From Limnohabitans sp. MMS-10A-192 (GTDB lineage: Bacteria > Pseudomonadota > Gammaproteobacteria > Burkholderiales > Burkholderiaceae_C), in contig NZ_NERX01000003.1 of assembly GCF_003063335.1 (NCBI RefSeq), positions 395,418 to 459,417 of the forward strand: DNA of 64,000 bases, in the 5' to 3' direction. The notes under the pieces were generated by a model that was not told the origin of the DNA, ran no database searches, and saw nothing but the letters and a program-made list of their open reading frames with translations. Of the stretch, positions 17,550 to 25,180 are shown piece by piece (position 1 is the first letter of the stretch; the number at the start of each line of letters is the position of its first letter). A program made the position numbers and the translations under genes.

Positions 17550-17647
17550 CCGTCACTGCGAGCGCAGCGCGGCAGTCCAGTGCATCTGCACAGCGAGGGT
17601 TCATCTGGATCACCACCCGCCACGCAAGCTCGCGGTCGCGATGACGG
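17550..17647. repeat. Paired inverted dispersed repeat
   Basis: Left arm CCGTCACTGCGAGCGCAGCG...CAGTCCAG and right arm CTGGATCACC...CGCGATGACGG are opposed copies of the element seen at 15625-15698, here separated by 24 bp. It fills the gap between the SDR and thiolase genes. Confidence 0.65.
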
Positions 17648-17654
17648 TCATTCA

Positions 17655-18836
17655 TCACACCAGTTCCAACGCCACAGCCGTGCCTTCGCCGCCGCCGATG
17701 CACAAGGTGGCCAGGCCTTTTTTCAAGCCACGGGCCTTGAGGGCGTGGATCAGCGTGACCATGATGCGCGCACCGGACGCGCCGATGGGGTGACCCAATG
17801 CGCAAGCGCCGCCGTTCACATTGACCTTCTCGTGCGGCACGTTCAGCTCTTTCATGAGGGCCATGGGCACCACGGCAAAGGCTTCGTTGACTTCCCACAG
17901 GTCCACGTCTTCGACTTTCCAGCCCGCTTTGGCCAATGCTTTTTGCGTCGCGCCCACGGGGGCGGTGGCAAACCACTCGGGCTCTTGTGCGTGCGTGGCG
18001 TGGCTCACGATGCGGGCCAGCGGTTTGCAGCCCAACTTGGCAGCGGTGCTCTCGCGCATCAGCACCAAGGCTGCGGCTCCGTCGTTGATGGACGAGCTGC
18101 TGGCTGCGGTGATGGTGCCGTCTTTCTTGAAGGCGGGCTTGAGCGATGTGATCTTGTCGAGCTTGACTTTGCCAGGGCCTTCGTCGATGGACACCACGCG
18201 CTCGCCGCTGCGGTCTTTCACCGTGACGGGTGTGATCTCGGCGGCAAATGCGCCAGATTCAGTAGCAGCCTTGGCGCGCTGCACACTGGTGGTGGCAAAG
18301 TGGTCTTGCTCGGCGCGGGTGAAGCTGTACTTGGCAGCACAGTCTTCGCCAAAAGTGCCCATGCTGCGGCCGGCTTCGTAGGCGTCTTCCAGGCCGTCGA
18401 GCATCATGTGGTCAAAGATGCGGTCATGGCCCATGCGGTAACCGCTGCGGCCTTTGAGCATGAGGTAGGGCGCATTGGTCATGCTTTCCATGCCACCGGC
18501 CACCAACACGTCGTGCGTGCCTGCGACCAGCATGTCGTGGGCGAACATGGCCGCGCGCATGCCTGAGCCGCACATCTTGGACAGCGTGACCGCGCCCGCG
18601 CTTTTGGGCAAGCCGCCCTTGAAAGCGGCCTGGCGGGCGGGCGCTTGGCCTTGGCCAGCCATCAGGCAGTTGCCAAACAGCACTTCGGTGACCAGCTCAG
18701 GGCTGATGCCGGCACGCTCCACAGCGGCCTTGATGGCCGCACCACCCAGGTCGTGCGCAGACAGGCTGGCGAAGTCGCTTTGAAAGCTGCCCATGGGGGT
18801 GCGGGCAGCGCTGACGATGACGATGGGGTCGGACAT
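17655..18836 (-). CDS. Acetyl-CoA C-acyltransferase (thiolase)
   Basis: Claisen thiolase, making or cleaving acetoacetyl/3-ketoacyl-CoA. From the ATG at 18836 it is 393 residues. The acylated cysteine sits in LSKMCGSGMRA (about 84-94), the histidine motif in NGGACALGHPIGASGAR (about 344-360) and the second cysteine in LCIGGGEGTA near 380. The PhaA/AtoB type is most likely. Its place downstream of isovaleryl-CoA dehydrogenase fits the last step of acetoacetate use in leucine breakdown, though polyhydroxyalkanoate synthesis is also possible. Confidence 0.92.
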   Translation of the reverse strand: MSDPIVIVSAARTPMGSFQSDFASLSAHDLGGAAIKAAVERAGISPELVTEVLFGNCLMAGQGQAPARQAAFKGGLPKSAGAVTLSKMCGSGMRAAMFAHDMLVAGTHDVLVAGGMESMTNAPYLMLKGRSGYRMGHDRIFDHMMLDGLEDAYEAGRSMGTFGEDCAAKYSFTRAEQDHFATTSVQRAKAATESGAFAAEITPVTVKDRSGERVVSIDEGPGKVKLDKITSLKPAFKKDGTITAASSSSINDGAAALVLMRESTAAKLGCKPLARIVSHATHAQEPEWFATAPVGATQKALAKAGWKVEDVDLWEVNEAFAVVPMALMKELNVPHEKVNVNGGACALGHPIGASGARIMVTLIHALKARGLKKGLATLCIGGGEGTAVALELV

Positions 18837-18880
18837 GGTTTTCTCCAATCAGTAAAAAATCGCCACGCCACCCCACAGGG

Positions 18881-19549
18881 TCACGCGGCCGGAAGCATGC
18901 CACCACGGGGGTAGCGTTTGAAAGCGTTGCGGAACACATCGACCACTTCACCGGCGTGGCTCATGCTCACACCGAGGTCTTTGACCAGACCGTTGTCCAG
19001 GCCATAAATCCAGCCATGGACGGTGACTTTTTGGCCACGGCTCCAAGCGTCTTGCATGACGTTGGACAGCGCGACGTTGCCCACTTGCTCGATGACGTTC
19101 ATCTCGCACAGCACGGTTTCCAAATCGGCTTGTGGCAGGTGGTTCAGGCGCTGGCGATGACGCAAATGCACGTCTTGCACATGGCGCAGCCAATTGTCGG
19201 CCAGCCCCACGCGCATGCCCCGTGCGGCAGCCAACACACCGCCGCAGCCGTAATGGCCCACCACCATGATGTGCTCGACCTTGAGCGCATCGACCGCGTA
19301 CTGGATGACCGACAAAGCGTTCAAGTCAGAGTGCACCACCAGGTTGGCCACGTTGCGGTGCACGAAGACCTCGCCCGGGTCCAGCCCGGTGATCTGGTTG
19401 GCGGGCACGCGGCTGTCCGAGCAGCCAATCCACAAATACTTGGGATTTTGCTGGCTGGCCAGACGCGAGAAATACGCCGGGTCCTGCCGCACCATGCTTT
19501 GCGCCCAGGTCCGGTTGTTGTCGAAAAGGTGTTGTAGTGAAGTGCTCAT
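18881..19549 (-). CDS. can: Beta-class carbonic anhydrase
   Basis: Zinc enzyme interconverting CO2 and bicarbonate. It is 222 residues. Ligands are visible in CSDSRVPANQ (Cys and Asp, about residues 43-52) and GHYGCGGVLAA (His and Cys, about 98-108), the typical beta-CA pattern. It lies between isovaleryl-CoA dehydrogenase and thiolase in the same direction. A catabolic operon that makes 3-methylcrotonyl-CoA needs bicarbonate for the next carboxylase, so a supply role is plausible, but that carboxylase is outside the window. Confidence 0.94.
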   Translation of the reverse strand: MSTSLQHLFDNNRTWAQSMVRQDPAYFSRLASQQNPKYLWIGCSDSRVPANQITGLDPGEVFVHRNVANLVVHSDLNALSVIQYAVDALKVEHIMVVGHYGCGGVLAAARGMRVGLADNWLRHVQDVHLRHRQRLNHLPQADLETVLCEMNVIEQVGNVALSNVMQDAWSRGQKVTVHGWIYGLDNGLVKDLGVSMSHAGEVVDVFRNAFKRYPRGGMLPAA

Positions 19550-19578
19550 GCATCAATTGTCGCAGTGCAACAAAAACC

Positions 19579-20760
19579 TCAGCAGGTTTCGGAGAACAGT
19601 TCGCGGCCGATCAGCATGCGGCGAATTTCCGAGGTGCCCGCGCCGATCTCGTACAGCTTGGCATCGCGCCACAAACGGCCCAACGGGTATTCGTTGATGT
19701 AGCCGTTGCCGCCAAAGATTTGCACGCCCTCACCGGCCATCCAGGTGGCTTTTTCGGCAGTCCACAAAATGACGCTGGCGCAGTCCTTGCGCACCTGGCG
19801 CACATGCTCGGCGCCCAGCAAATCGAGGTTCTTGGCCACGGTGTAGGCAAAACTGCGACCGGCTTGCAGCACGGTGTACATGTCGGCCACTTTGCCCTGG
19901 ATCAGCTGGAACTCGCCAATGCTTTGGCCAAACTGCTTGCGGTCGTGGATGTAGGGGATCACGTTGTCCATGACGGACTGCATGATGCCCAGCGGGCCAC
20001 CGGTCAGCACAGCACGCTCGTAGTCAAGGCCGCTCATGAGCACCTTGGCGCCGTTGTTCACGCCGCCCAAAATATTGGCTTCGGGCACTTCGACGTTGTT
20101 GAACACCAGCTCGCCCGTGTGGCTGCCGCGCATGCCCAGCTTGTCGAGCTTTTGCGCGATGGAAAAACCCTTCATGCCTTTTTCGATCAAAAATGCCGTC
20201 ACGCCGCGTGCGCCGAGTTCTGGCTCGCTCTTGGCGTAGACCACCAGGGTGTCTGCATCGGGGCCATTGGTGATCCACATTTTGGAGCCGTTGAGCAGGT
20301 AGTAACCGCCTTTGTCTTCGGCCTTGAGCTTCATGCTCAGCACATCGGAGCCCGCGCCGGGTTCGGACATGGCCAAAGCGCCCACATGCTCGCCACTGAT
20401 CAGCTTGGGCAAGTATTTGGCGCGCTGCTCGGGCGTGCCGTTGCGCTTGATTTGGTTGACGCACAGATTGGAGTGCGCGCCGTAACTCAGGCCCACCGAG
20501 GCGCTGGCACGCGAGATTTCTTCCATGGCCACCATGTGGGCCAGATAACCCATGTTGGCGCCGCCATATTCCTCGCCCACGGTGATGCCCAGCACGCCCA
20601 GGTCGCCCATCTTGCGCCACAGGTCCATCGGGAACTGGTCATTGCGGTCGATCTCGGCCGCACGGGGCGCGATTTCTGCTTGGGCAAATTCACGCACCGC
20701 GTCGCGCAGGGCGTCGATGTCTTCACCGAGTTGGAAATTCAGGCCGGGCAAGTTGTTCAT
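19579..20760 (-). CDS. liuA: Isovaleryl-CoA dehydrogenase
   Basis: Oxidises isovaleryl-CoA to 3-methylcrotonyl-CoA in leucine degradation. It is 393 residues. The family-specific catalytic glutamate is in [15 protein letters not shown] near 243, while the position used by other acyl-CoA dehydrogenases reads [10 protein letters not shown], with glycine instead of glutamate. This is the hallmark of isovaleryl-CoA dehydrogenases. The FAD motif [10 protein letters not shown] is near 133. It lies 43 bp after a thioesterase gene that follows a LiuR-like operator. Confidence 0.95.
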   Translation of the reverse strand: MNNLPGLNFQLGEDIDALRDAVREFAQAEIAPRAAEIDRNDQFPMDLWRKMGDLGVLGITVGEEYGGANMGYLAHMVAMEEISRASASVGLSYGAHSNLCVNQIKRNGTPEQRAKYLPKLISGEHVGALAMSEPGAGSDVLSMKLKAEDKGGYYLLNGSKMWITNGPDADTLVVYAKSEPELGARGVTAFLIEKGMKGFSIAQKLDKLGMRGSHTGELVFNNVEVPEANILGGVNNGAKVLMSGLDYERAVLTGGPLGIMQSVMDNVIPYIHDRKQFGQSIGEFQLIQGKVADMYTVLQAGRSFAYTVAKNLDLLGAEHVRQVRKDCASVILWTAEKATWMAGEGVQIFGGNGYINEYPLGRLWRDAKLYEIGAGTSEIRRMLIGRELFSETC

Positions 20761-20803
20761 GGGGAGTCTCCGAATGAGCGGGTTAGAAGGCGCGCTGAGC
20801 GCG

Positions 20804-21238
20804 TCAATAGGTTTGCGGCACAGGGGCCAGGGTTTGTTGCATCACCGCGCAAGGCGAGCTTTTGCCGTTGGCGTCGATGTGCACCACCTCGGCGGTGGTC
20901 ACCACCACACGGCGACCGGCCTTGACCACCTTGCCGGTGGCGCGGATCTCGCCGCCTTGGCAACTGCTGAGGAAATTGATCTTGTATTCGACGGTGACGA
21001 CTTCCATGTCTTCGGGCAAGACCGTCAAAGCGGCATAACCGCCTGCGATGTCGGCCAAGGCCCCGATGGCACCGCCGTGAAAGCCGCCTTGCTGCTGCGT
21101 GGTCTTGTCGCCATAGGGCAGCGCCAGCTCGACCTGGCCCGCGCTCACCGACAACAAGCGCACGCCCAAGTGCTGCATCATGCCTTGGCGGGCCAGGCTG
21201 TGGGCAACACGTTCATGGGCTGAGTTGGAAGTGGTCAC
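20804..21238 (-). CDS. PaaI family hotdog thioesterase
   Basis: Probable acyl-CoA thioesterase of 144 residues with the hot-dog signature [23 protein letters not shown] in its middle (about residues 47-69), where an acidic residue and the HGG turn form the active site of the family. It is the first gene after the LiuR-like operator/promoter and probably starts the transcript thioesterase-liuA-can-thiolase. A housekeeping role in removing dead-end CoA esters is likely. Confidence 0.85.
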   Translation of the reverse strand: MTTSNSAHERVAHSLARQGMMQHLGVRLLSVSAGQVELALPYGDKTTQQQGGFHGGAIGALADIAGGYAALTVLPEDMEVVTVEYKINFLSSCQGGEIRATGKVVKAGRRVVVTTAEVVHIDANGKSSPCAVMQQTLAPVPQTY

Positions 21239-21268
21239 GGTCGGTTTCGCTCAAAATCAGAAGCCACT

Positions 21269-21298
21269 ACTCTAATTGACGTTTACGTAAACGTCAAT
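21269..21298 (-). promoter_or_regulatory. LiuR-like operator and promoter of the liu block
   Basis: The perfect 24-bp palindrome 21275-21298 has half-site ATTGACGTTTAC. On the minus strand TTGACG works as a -35 box, followed after 17 bp by TAGAGT as a -10 box (21274-21269), so the palindrome fills the spacer, as expected for a MerR-family regulator. The sequence resembles the LiuR operators described for proteobacteria. Confidence 0.75.
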
Positions 21299-21305
21299 CA
21301 GGGTT

Positions 21306-21710
21306 TTACCCGGCTGAGGCGGCCTTGGAGGCCTTGGTCAGCAGGCTGCGGGTTTCTTTTTCGTGGGCTTTCACCTCGTCCAGCGTGGCCTCCAGATCGG
21401 CCAGCTGAGACTCCAGCTGCTGGCGGTGCTCAGCCAGGATCACCAGAAATTTCTTGAGCTGCGGCACCGTGTCACGCGGCGTGTCGTACATGTCGATCAG
21501 GTCTTTGGCCTCGGTCAGCGACAGGCCCAAGCGCTTGGCGCGCAAGGTCAGCTTCAGGCGGGTGCGGTCGCGGGCCGAATACACGCGGTTGCGCCCACCC
21601 GGGCCAGAGCGCTCGGGCTCCAACAAGCCCATGTCTTCGTAAAAACGGATGGCGCGGGTGGTCAGGTCAAATTCCTGAGCGAGATCGCTGATCGTGTAAG
21701 TGCTGGCCAT
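21306..21710 (-). CDS. liuR: MerR family regulator, LiuR-like
   Basis: DNA-binding regulator of branched-chain amino acid/isovalerate genes. It is 134 residues from the ATG at 21710. The N-terminal MerR winged helix reads YTISDLAQEFDLTTRAIRFY-E-D (about residues 5-26) and NRVYSARDRTRLK near 40. A long coiled coil with heptad leucines (about 80-125) supports dimerisation. No metal-binding cysteine cluster is present, which argues against a metal sensor. Two palindromes of the same sequence family flank the gene, one at each end. Confidence 0.82.
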   Translation of the reverse strand: MASTYTISDLAQEFDLTTRAIRFYEDMGLLEPERSGPGGRNRVYSARDRTRLKLTLRAKRLGLSLTEAKDLIDMYDTPRDTVPQLKKFLVILAEHRQQLESQLADLEATLDEVKAHEKETRSLLTKASKAASAG

Positions 21711-21778
21711 GGGGTACTCCGTCCTTGCGCAATGGGGACAGGCCCTTGCGAGGACCGCCACCTAGAATGCTTTTATGC

Positions 21779-21798
21779 TTGACGTTACGTAACGTCAA
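21779..21798. promoter_or_regulatory. Second LiuR-like operator
   Basis: A perfect 20-bp palindrome (half-site TTGACGTTAC) lies in the divergent region between the MerR gene and the metallo-beta-lactamase-fold gene. It equals the operator at 21275-21298 with one A/T pair removed on each side of the centre. It could serve autoregulation, control of the plus-strand gene, or both. Confidence 0.7.
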
Positions 21799-21806
21799 TT
21801 GAGCGA

Positions 21807-22919
21807 ATGCTAACCCAAACCACTGCCCGCATGTCCAATTCCGCACCAGCCAACCCTCTGGACTACCCGCACGCCGAGCAACTCCCGGCGCCAGGCAGCG
21901 TGATGGAAGTCGCCCCGGGCGTGCTGTGGTTGCGCATGGGCCTGCCTTTTGCGCTGGACCACATCAACCTGTGGCTGCTGCGTGACCGCCTGCCCCACCC
22001 CAGCCAGACCGGCGTGACGCAAGAAGGTTGGACCGTGGTGGACTGCGGCATCGACAACGAGGCCACACGCGAGGCCTGGCTCAACATCGAAAAAAACCAC
22101 CTGCAGGGCCTGCCCATCCTGCGCGTGCTGGTCACCCACATGCACCCCGACCACATGGGCCTGGCGCACTGGCTGTGTGAACGCTGGCAAGCCCCTTTGT
22201 GGATGAGCACCAGCGAATACCAGTCGGCCTTGATGGCCCAGTCGGGCGTGTCCAATTTCGGCGGTGAGCCGACCGTGCGGTTTTATGCCGCGCATGGCTG
22301 GAACAAAACAGAGGACCTTTTGCAGATCAAGGCCCGCGTGGGCTACTACCCCAGCCTGGTGCCGAAAGTGCCGCAGGCCTATGTGCGCCTGATGGCCGAT
22401 GACACGGTCAGCATCGGCGGGCAACACTGGCGCTGCATCAGCGGCTTCGGCCACTCGCCCGAACACATGGCCTTGCATTGCACAGAGCGCGACATCTTGA
22501 TCAGCGGCGACATGCTGCTGCCCTCGATCTCGACCAATGTGAGCGTGTACGCGCAAGAACCCCAGGGCAATGCCTTGCAACTGTTTCTGGACTCGCTGAC
22601 CAAGATGCAAGACCTGCCGGACAGCACCTTGGTGCTGCCCTCACACGGGCGGCCCTTCAAAGGCGCGGCCCGGCGCATTGCGCAGCTGCGTGCACACCAC
22701 GACGAGCGCCTGAGCGAGCTGCTGCACGCGTGCACCGGTCAAGCCCTGTCGGCACACGATGCGCTGCCGGTGCTGTTCAAGCGCCCCTTGAACGTGCACC
22801 AGATGACCTTCGCCATGGGCGAGTCGGTGGCGCACTTGCACATGCTGTGGCTGGCTGGGCAATTGCGGCGCGAGCTGGGCGAAGACGGCATCTACCGCTT
22901 CAGCCGCGCTCAGTCCTGA
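21807..22919 (+). CDS. Metallo-beta-lactamase-fold hydrolase
   Basis: Cytoplasmic Zn hydrolase of unknown substrate, 370 residues. The metal motif is VTHMHPDHMGLAHWL (about residues 109-123), with a later GFGHSPEHMALH ligand region near 213 and SGDMLLPS near 233. The start may be the ATG at 21807, but that leaves almost no leader after the operator. The ATG at 21831 (MSNSAPANP) is a good alternative, and neither has a clear ribosome site. Transcription diverges from the LiuR-like gene, suggesting a role near branched-chain acyl-CoA metabolism, perhaps as a thioesterase-like enzyme. Confidence 0.82.
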   Translation: MLTQTTARMSNSAPANPLDYPHAEQLPAPGSVMEVAPGVLWLRMGLPFALDHINLWLLRDRLPHPSQTGVTQEGWTVVDCGIDNEATREAWLNIEKNHLQGLPILRVLVTHMHPDHMGLAHWLCERWQAPLWMSTSEYQSALMAQSGVSNFGGEPTVRFYAAHGWNKTEDLLQIKARVGYYPSLVPKVPQAYVRLMADDTVSIGGQHWRCISGFGHSPEHMALHCTERDILISGDMLLPSISTNVSVYAQEPQGNALQLFLDSLTKMQDLPDSTLVLPSHGRPFKGAARRIAQLRAHHDERLSELLHACTGQALSAHDALPVLFKRPLNVHQMTFAMGESVAHLHMLWLAGQLRRELGEDGIYRFSRAQS

Positions 22920-23827
22920 GCCAGTCCCATGGGGGCTTGCTTGAGGGCTTTGCGGCGCTGCGCGTAGTCGGGCATGACCTCGCCCACGGTCTCCCAAAAG
23001 CGGGGGCTGTGGTTCATCTCGCGCAGGTGCGCCAACTCGTGCACCACCACATAGTCGATCTGGCTGACCGGCAAATGGATGAGCCGCCAGTTCAGCCGGA
23101 TGTGTCCGTCGCTTCGCGCACTGCCCCAACGGGTGTTGGCGCTCGACAGGCTGAGCTTGCTCCAGCGCACACCCAGCAAGGGCGCAAAGTGCTGCAGGCG
23201 CTGCTCAAACAAAGTGCGGGCCTGCTTCTTGAGCCAGGCCTCGGCCACCTCGCGCACCTGGGTGGCTGAAGCGCCTGGCGGCACGCTGACGGGCAAACGC
23301 GGAACATCTGCTGCTGCGGCTTGCGGCGTGCCGCGCTCGAGCACGCACAGCTGCACCGTGCCGCCCAAGAAAGGCACCTGCGCACCATGCGTCCATTCGA
23401 TGGCTTGCTGAAACTGCTCGGTCTGACGTTGCTTGAACTGCTGCAGCTTGGCCACGATCCAGGCACCCTTTTCCTGCACGGCGGCGTCGACCTCGCGCAG
23501 CGTCACCCAGCTGGGCGCACGCACCACCAGCCCCTCATTGCCCACCAAAAAGCCGATGCTGCGGCGACGTGCCCGCTCGAACACATACGACACCGTGATG
23601 CCATGCAAGAGCGCGTGGCGGTTGGCATTGGGATGGGTAAAGCCCGCCGGCTCCGTCGTCTCAGGCGCTGGCAAAACGCGCAAGGGCGGGGCCTCGGCGC
23701 TGTCCGCTGTTGGCGGTGCTGATGGTGGCTGCGCGGGGGCAGGTGCCGCAGAGGACACCAAAGAGGCAGGCATCACCGGATCACCACCGGTGAAAAAATC
23801 CAGCACAAATTGCAAAGGCGCGCGCAT
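22910..23827 (-). CDS. YgjP-like (DUF45/WSS1-type) metallopeptidase
   Basis: Predicted zinc metalloprotein of 305 residues. The HExxH motif is in VVHELAHLREMNHSPRFW (about residues 264-281), with a further histidine typical of the YgjP/SprT-like group; W-G-S-A near 237 is also conserved. The N-terminal 75 residues are proline/alanine-rich and poorly conserved. Its 3' end overlaps the convergent MBL gene by ten bases. The physiological substrate is unknown. Confidence 0.8.
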   Translation of the reverse strand: MRAPLQFVLDFFTGGDPVMPASLVSSAAPAPAQPPSAPPTADSAEAPPLRVLPAPETTEPAGFTHPNANRHALLHGITVSYVFERARRRSIGFLVGNEGLVVRAPSWVTLREVDAAVQEKGAWIVAKLQQFKQRQTEQFQQAIEWTHGAQVPFLGGTVQLCVLERGTPQAAAADVPRLPVSVPPGASATQVREVAEAWLKKQARTLFEQRLQHFAPLLGVRWSKLSLSSANTRWGSARSDGHIRLNWRLIHLPVSQIDYVVVHELAHLREMNHSPRFWETVGEVMPDYAQRRKALKQAPMGLAQD

Positions 23828-23843
23828 GCTTCGCCCTGTGTGC

Positions 23844-24587
23844 TCAGCGCGAGGCGGGGTAGGCCTCGGGGTCGAGGCGGTGCATTTCAGCCTCGATCCA
23901 GTTTTCGACTTCGCGCATCAGCTCATCGGCATCGCGGCCCACGCTGGGGATGGGCTGGCCGATCGAGATGTCCACCACACCCGGCTTTTTGATGAAGGCC
24001 TTGGTGGGCCAGCAACGTGCCGAGGTCACCGCAATCGGAATGACGGGCACACCAGCGGCGATGGCCAAGCGAGCACCGCCGGTTTTGTATTCGCCTTTTT
24101 GCCCACGCGGGATGCGCGTGCCTTCGGGGAACATGATGACCCACACGCCTTCTTGCATGAGACGGCGGCCTTGCTGCACCACCTTGGCAAAAGCACGTGA
24201 GCGCTGCTTGCGGTCGATGTGGATCATGTCCAGACGGCCCATGGCCCAGCCAAAAAACGGCACGCTCAGCAGCTCTTTCTTGAACACATAGGCCAGCGGG
24301 TGCGGCATGATCGCGGGCATCACAAAAGTCTCCCAGGTCGACTGGTGCTTGACCAGCAGCACGGCGGGATCTTTGCTGCCTTGGGGCAGGTTCTCCATGC
24401 CGTGGATGCGGTTTTGGATGCCCAAAATCCAGGTGCCACTGTTCACCGCCAATCGCAGCCAAGCGGCGCAGATCCAGTACAAGCGTGTACTGCTGATGAA
24501 GTAAGACACCACCACGACAAACAGCGCCCAAGGAATGACCGTGACGGCCATCCAGACCATGTGAAGAACAGCGCGGATGAAATTCAT
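23844..24587 (-). CDS. plsC: 1-acyl-sn-glycerol-3-phosphate acyltransferase
   Basis: Membrane enzyme that adds the second acyl chain in phosphatidic acid synthesis. It is 247 residues. An N-terminal hydrophobic segment (about residues 5-32) precedes the acyltransferase motifs: KHQSTWET near 78 (HX4E in place of the more common HX4D), FPEGTRIPRGQKG near 150, and VPVIPIAVTSA near 175. It lies directly after gmhB (14-bp gap) in a gmhB-plsC pair, an arrangement common in beta-proteobacteria. Confidence 0.92.
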   Translation of the reverse strand: MNFIRAVLHMVWMAVTVIPWALFVVVVSYFISSTRLYWICAAWLRLAVNSGTWILGIQNRIHGMENLPQGSKDPAVLLVKHQSTWETFVMPAIMPHPLAYVFKKELLSVPFFGWAMGRLDMIHIDRKQRSRAFAKVVQQGRRLMQEGVWVIMFPEGTRIPRGQKGEYKTGGARLAIAAGVPVIPIAVTSARCWPTKAFIKKPGVVDISIGQPIPSVGRDADELMREVENWIEAEMHRLDPEAYPASR

Positions 24588-24601
24588 GAGGGCACTCAGT
24601 T

Positions 24602-25168
24602 CTAGGAAGCTGTTTCAGCCAGCAGGTGATCGACAAAGGCGGCCAGATCGGCGTGCACTTGGGTGTCGGCCGGGAAGGTGGCGGGCAGGGCCTGGCCCTG
24701 CACATCGGGGTGGCGACCGGTCAGCACCAAATGCGGCGCACAGCCCGCAGCATGGGCGGCCTGCATGTCGCGCAGGCTGTCGCCCACATAGGGCATGCCT
24801 TTGAGGTCAATCCCGTAGCGCTCCTGAATTTGATGCAACAAACCCGGTGCGGGTTTGCGACAGGTACAGCCTTCGTCGGGCGCATGCGGGCAATAAAAAA
24901 TCGCATCGATGCGCCCACCGGCTGCGGCCAGCGTTTTGAGCATGTGACTGTGAACGGCATTGAGAGCGGCCATGTCAAACAGACCGCGCCCCAAACCCGA
25001 CTGGTTGGTGGCCAGCACCACGTGAAAGCCCGCATGGTTCAGGCGACTGATCGCCTCCAACGATCCGTTCAAAGGCACCCATTCTTCCGGCGACTTGACG
25101 AACTCTTCGCTGGCCCGGTTGATGGTGCCATCGCGGTCGAGGATGACGAGTTTCAGGTGGGTGTTCAT
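24602..25168 (-). CDS. gmhB: D-glycero-beta-D-manno-heptose 1,7-bisphosphate 7-phosphatase
   Basis: HAD-family phosphatase making heptose 1-phosphate for lipopolysaccharide inner core. It is 188 residues. The catalytic motif is DRDGTIN at about residues 11-17. The GmhB-specific zinc loop is CPHAPDEGCTCRKPAPG (about 93-109), with Cys-His-Cys-Cys ligands. Motif IV is YVGDSLRDMQAA near 125. It lies between glyS and plsC, all co-directional. Confidence 0.93.
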   Translation of the reverse strand: MNTHLKLVILDRDGTINRASEEFVKSPEEWVPLNGSLEAISRLNHAGFHVVLATNQSGLGRGLFDMAALNAVHSHMLKTLAAAGGRIDAIFYCPHAPDEGCTCRKPAPGLLHQIQERYGIDLKGMPYVGDSLRDMQAAHAAGCAPHLVLTGRHPDVQGQALPATFPADTQVHADLAAFVDHLLAETAS

Positions 25169-25180
25169 GGCCGATGGCGA

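Noticed and set aside
24300..24360. HX4E instead of HX4D in PlsC
   Set aside because: I recall the Glu variant in other beta-proteobacterial PlsC proteins, so it is not taken as loss of function.
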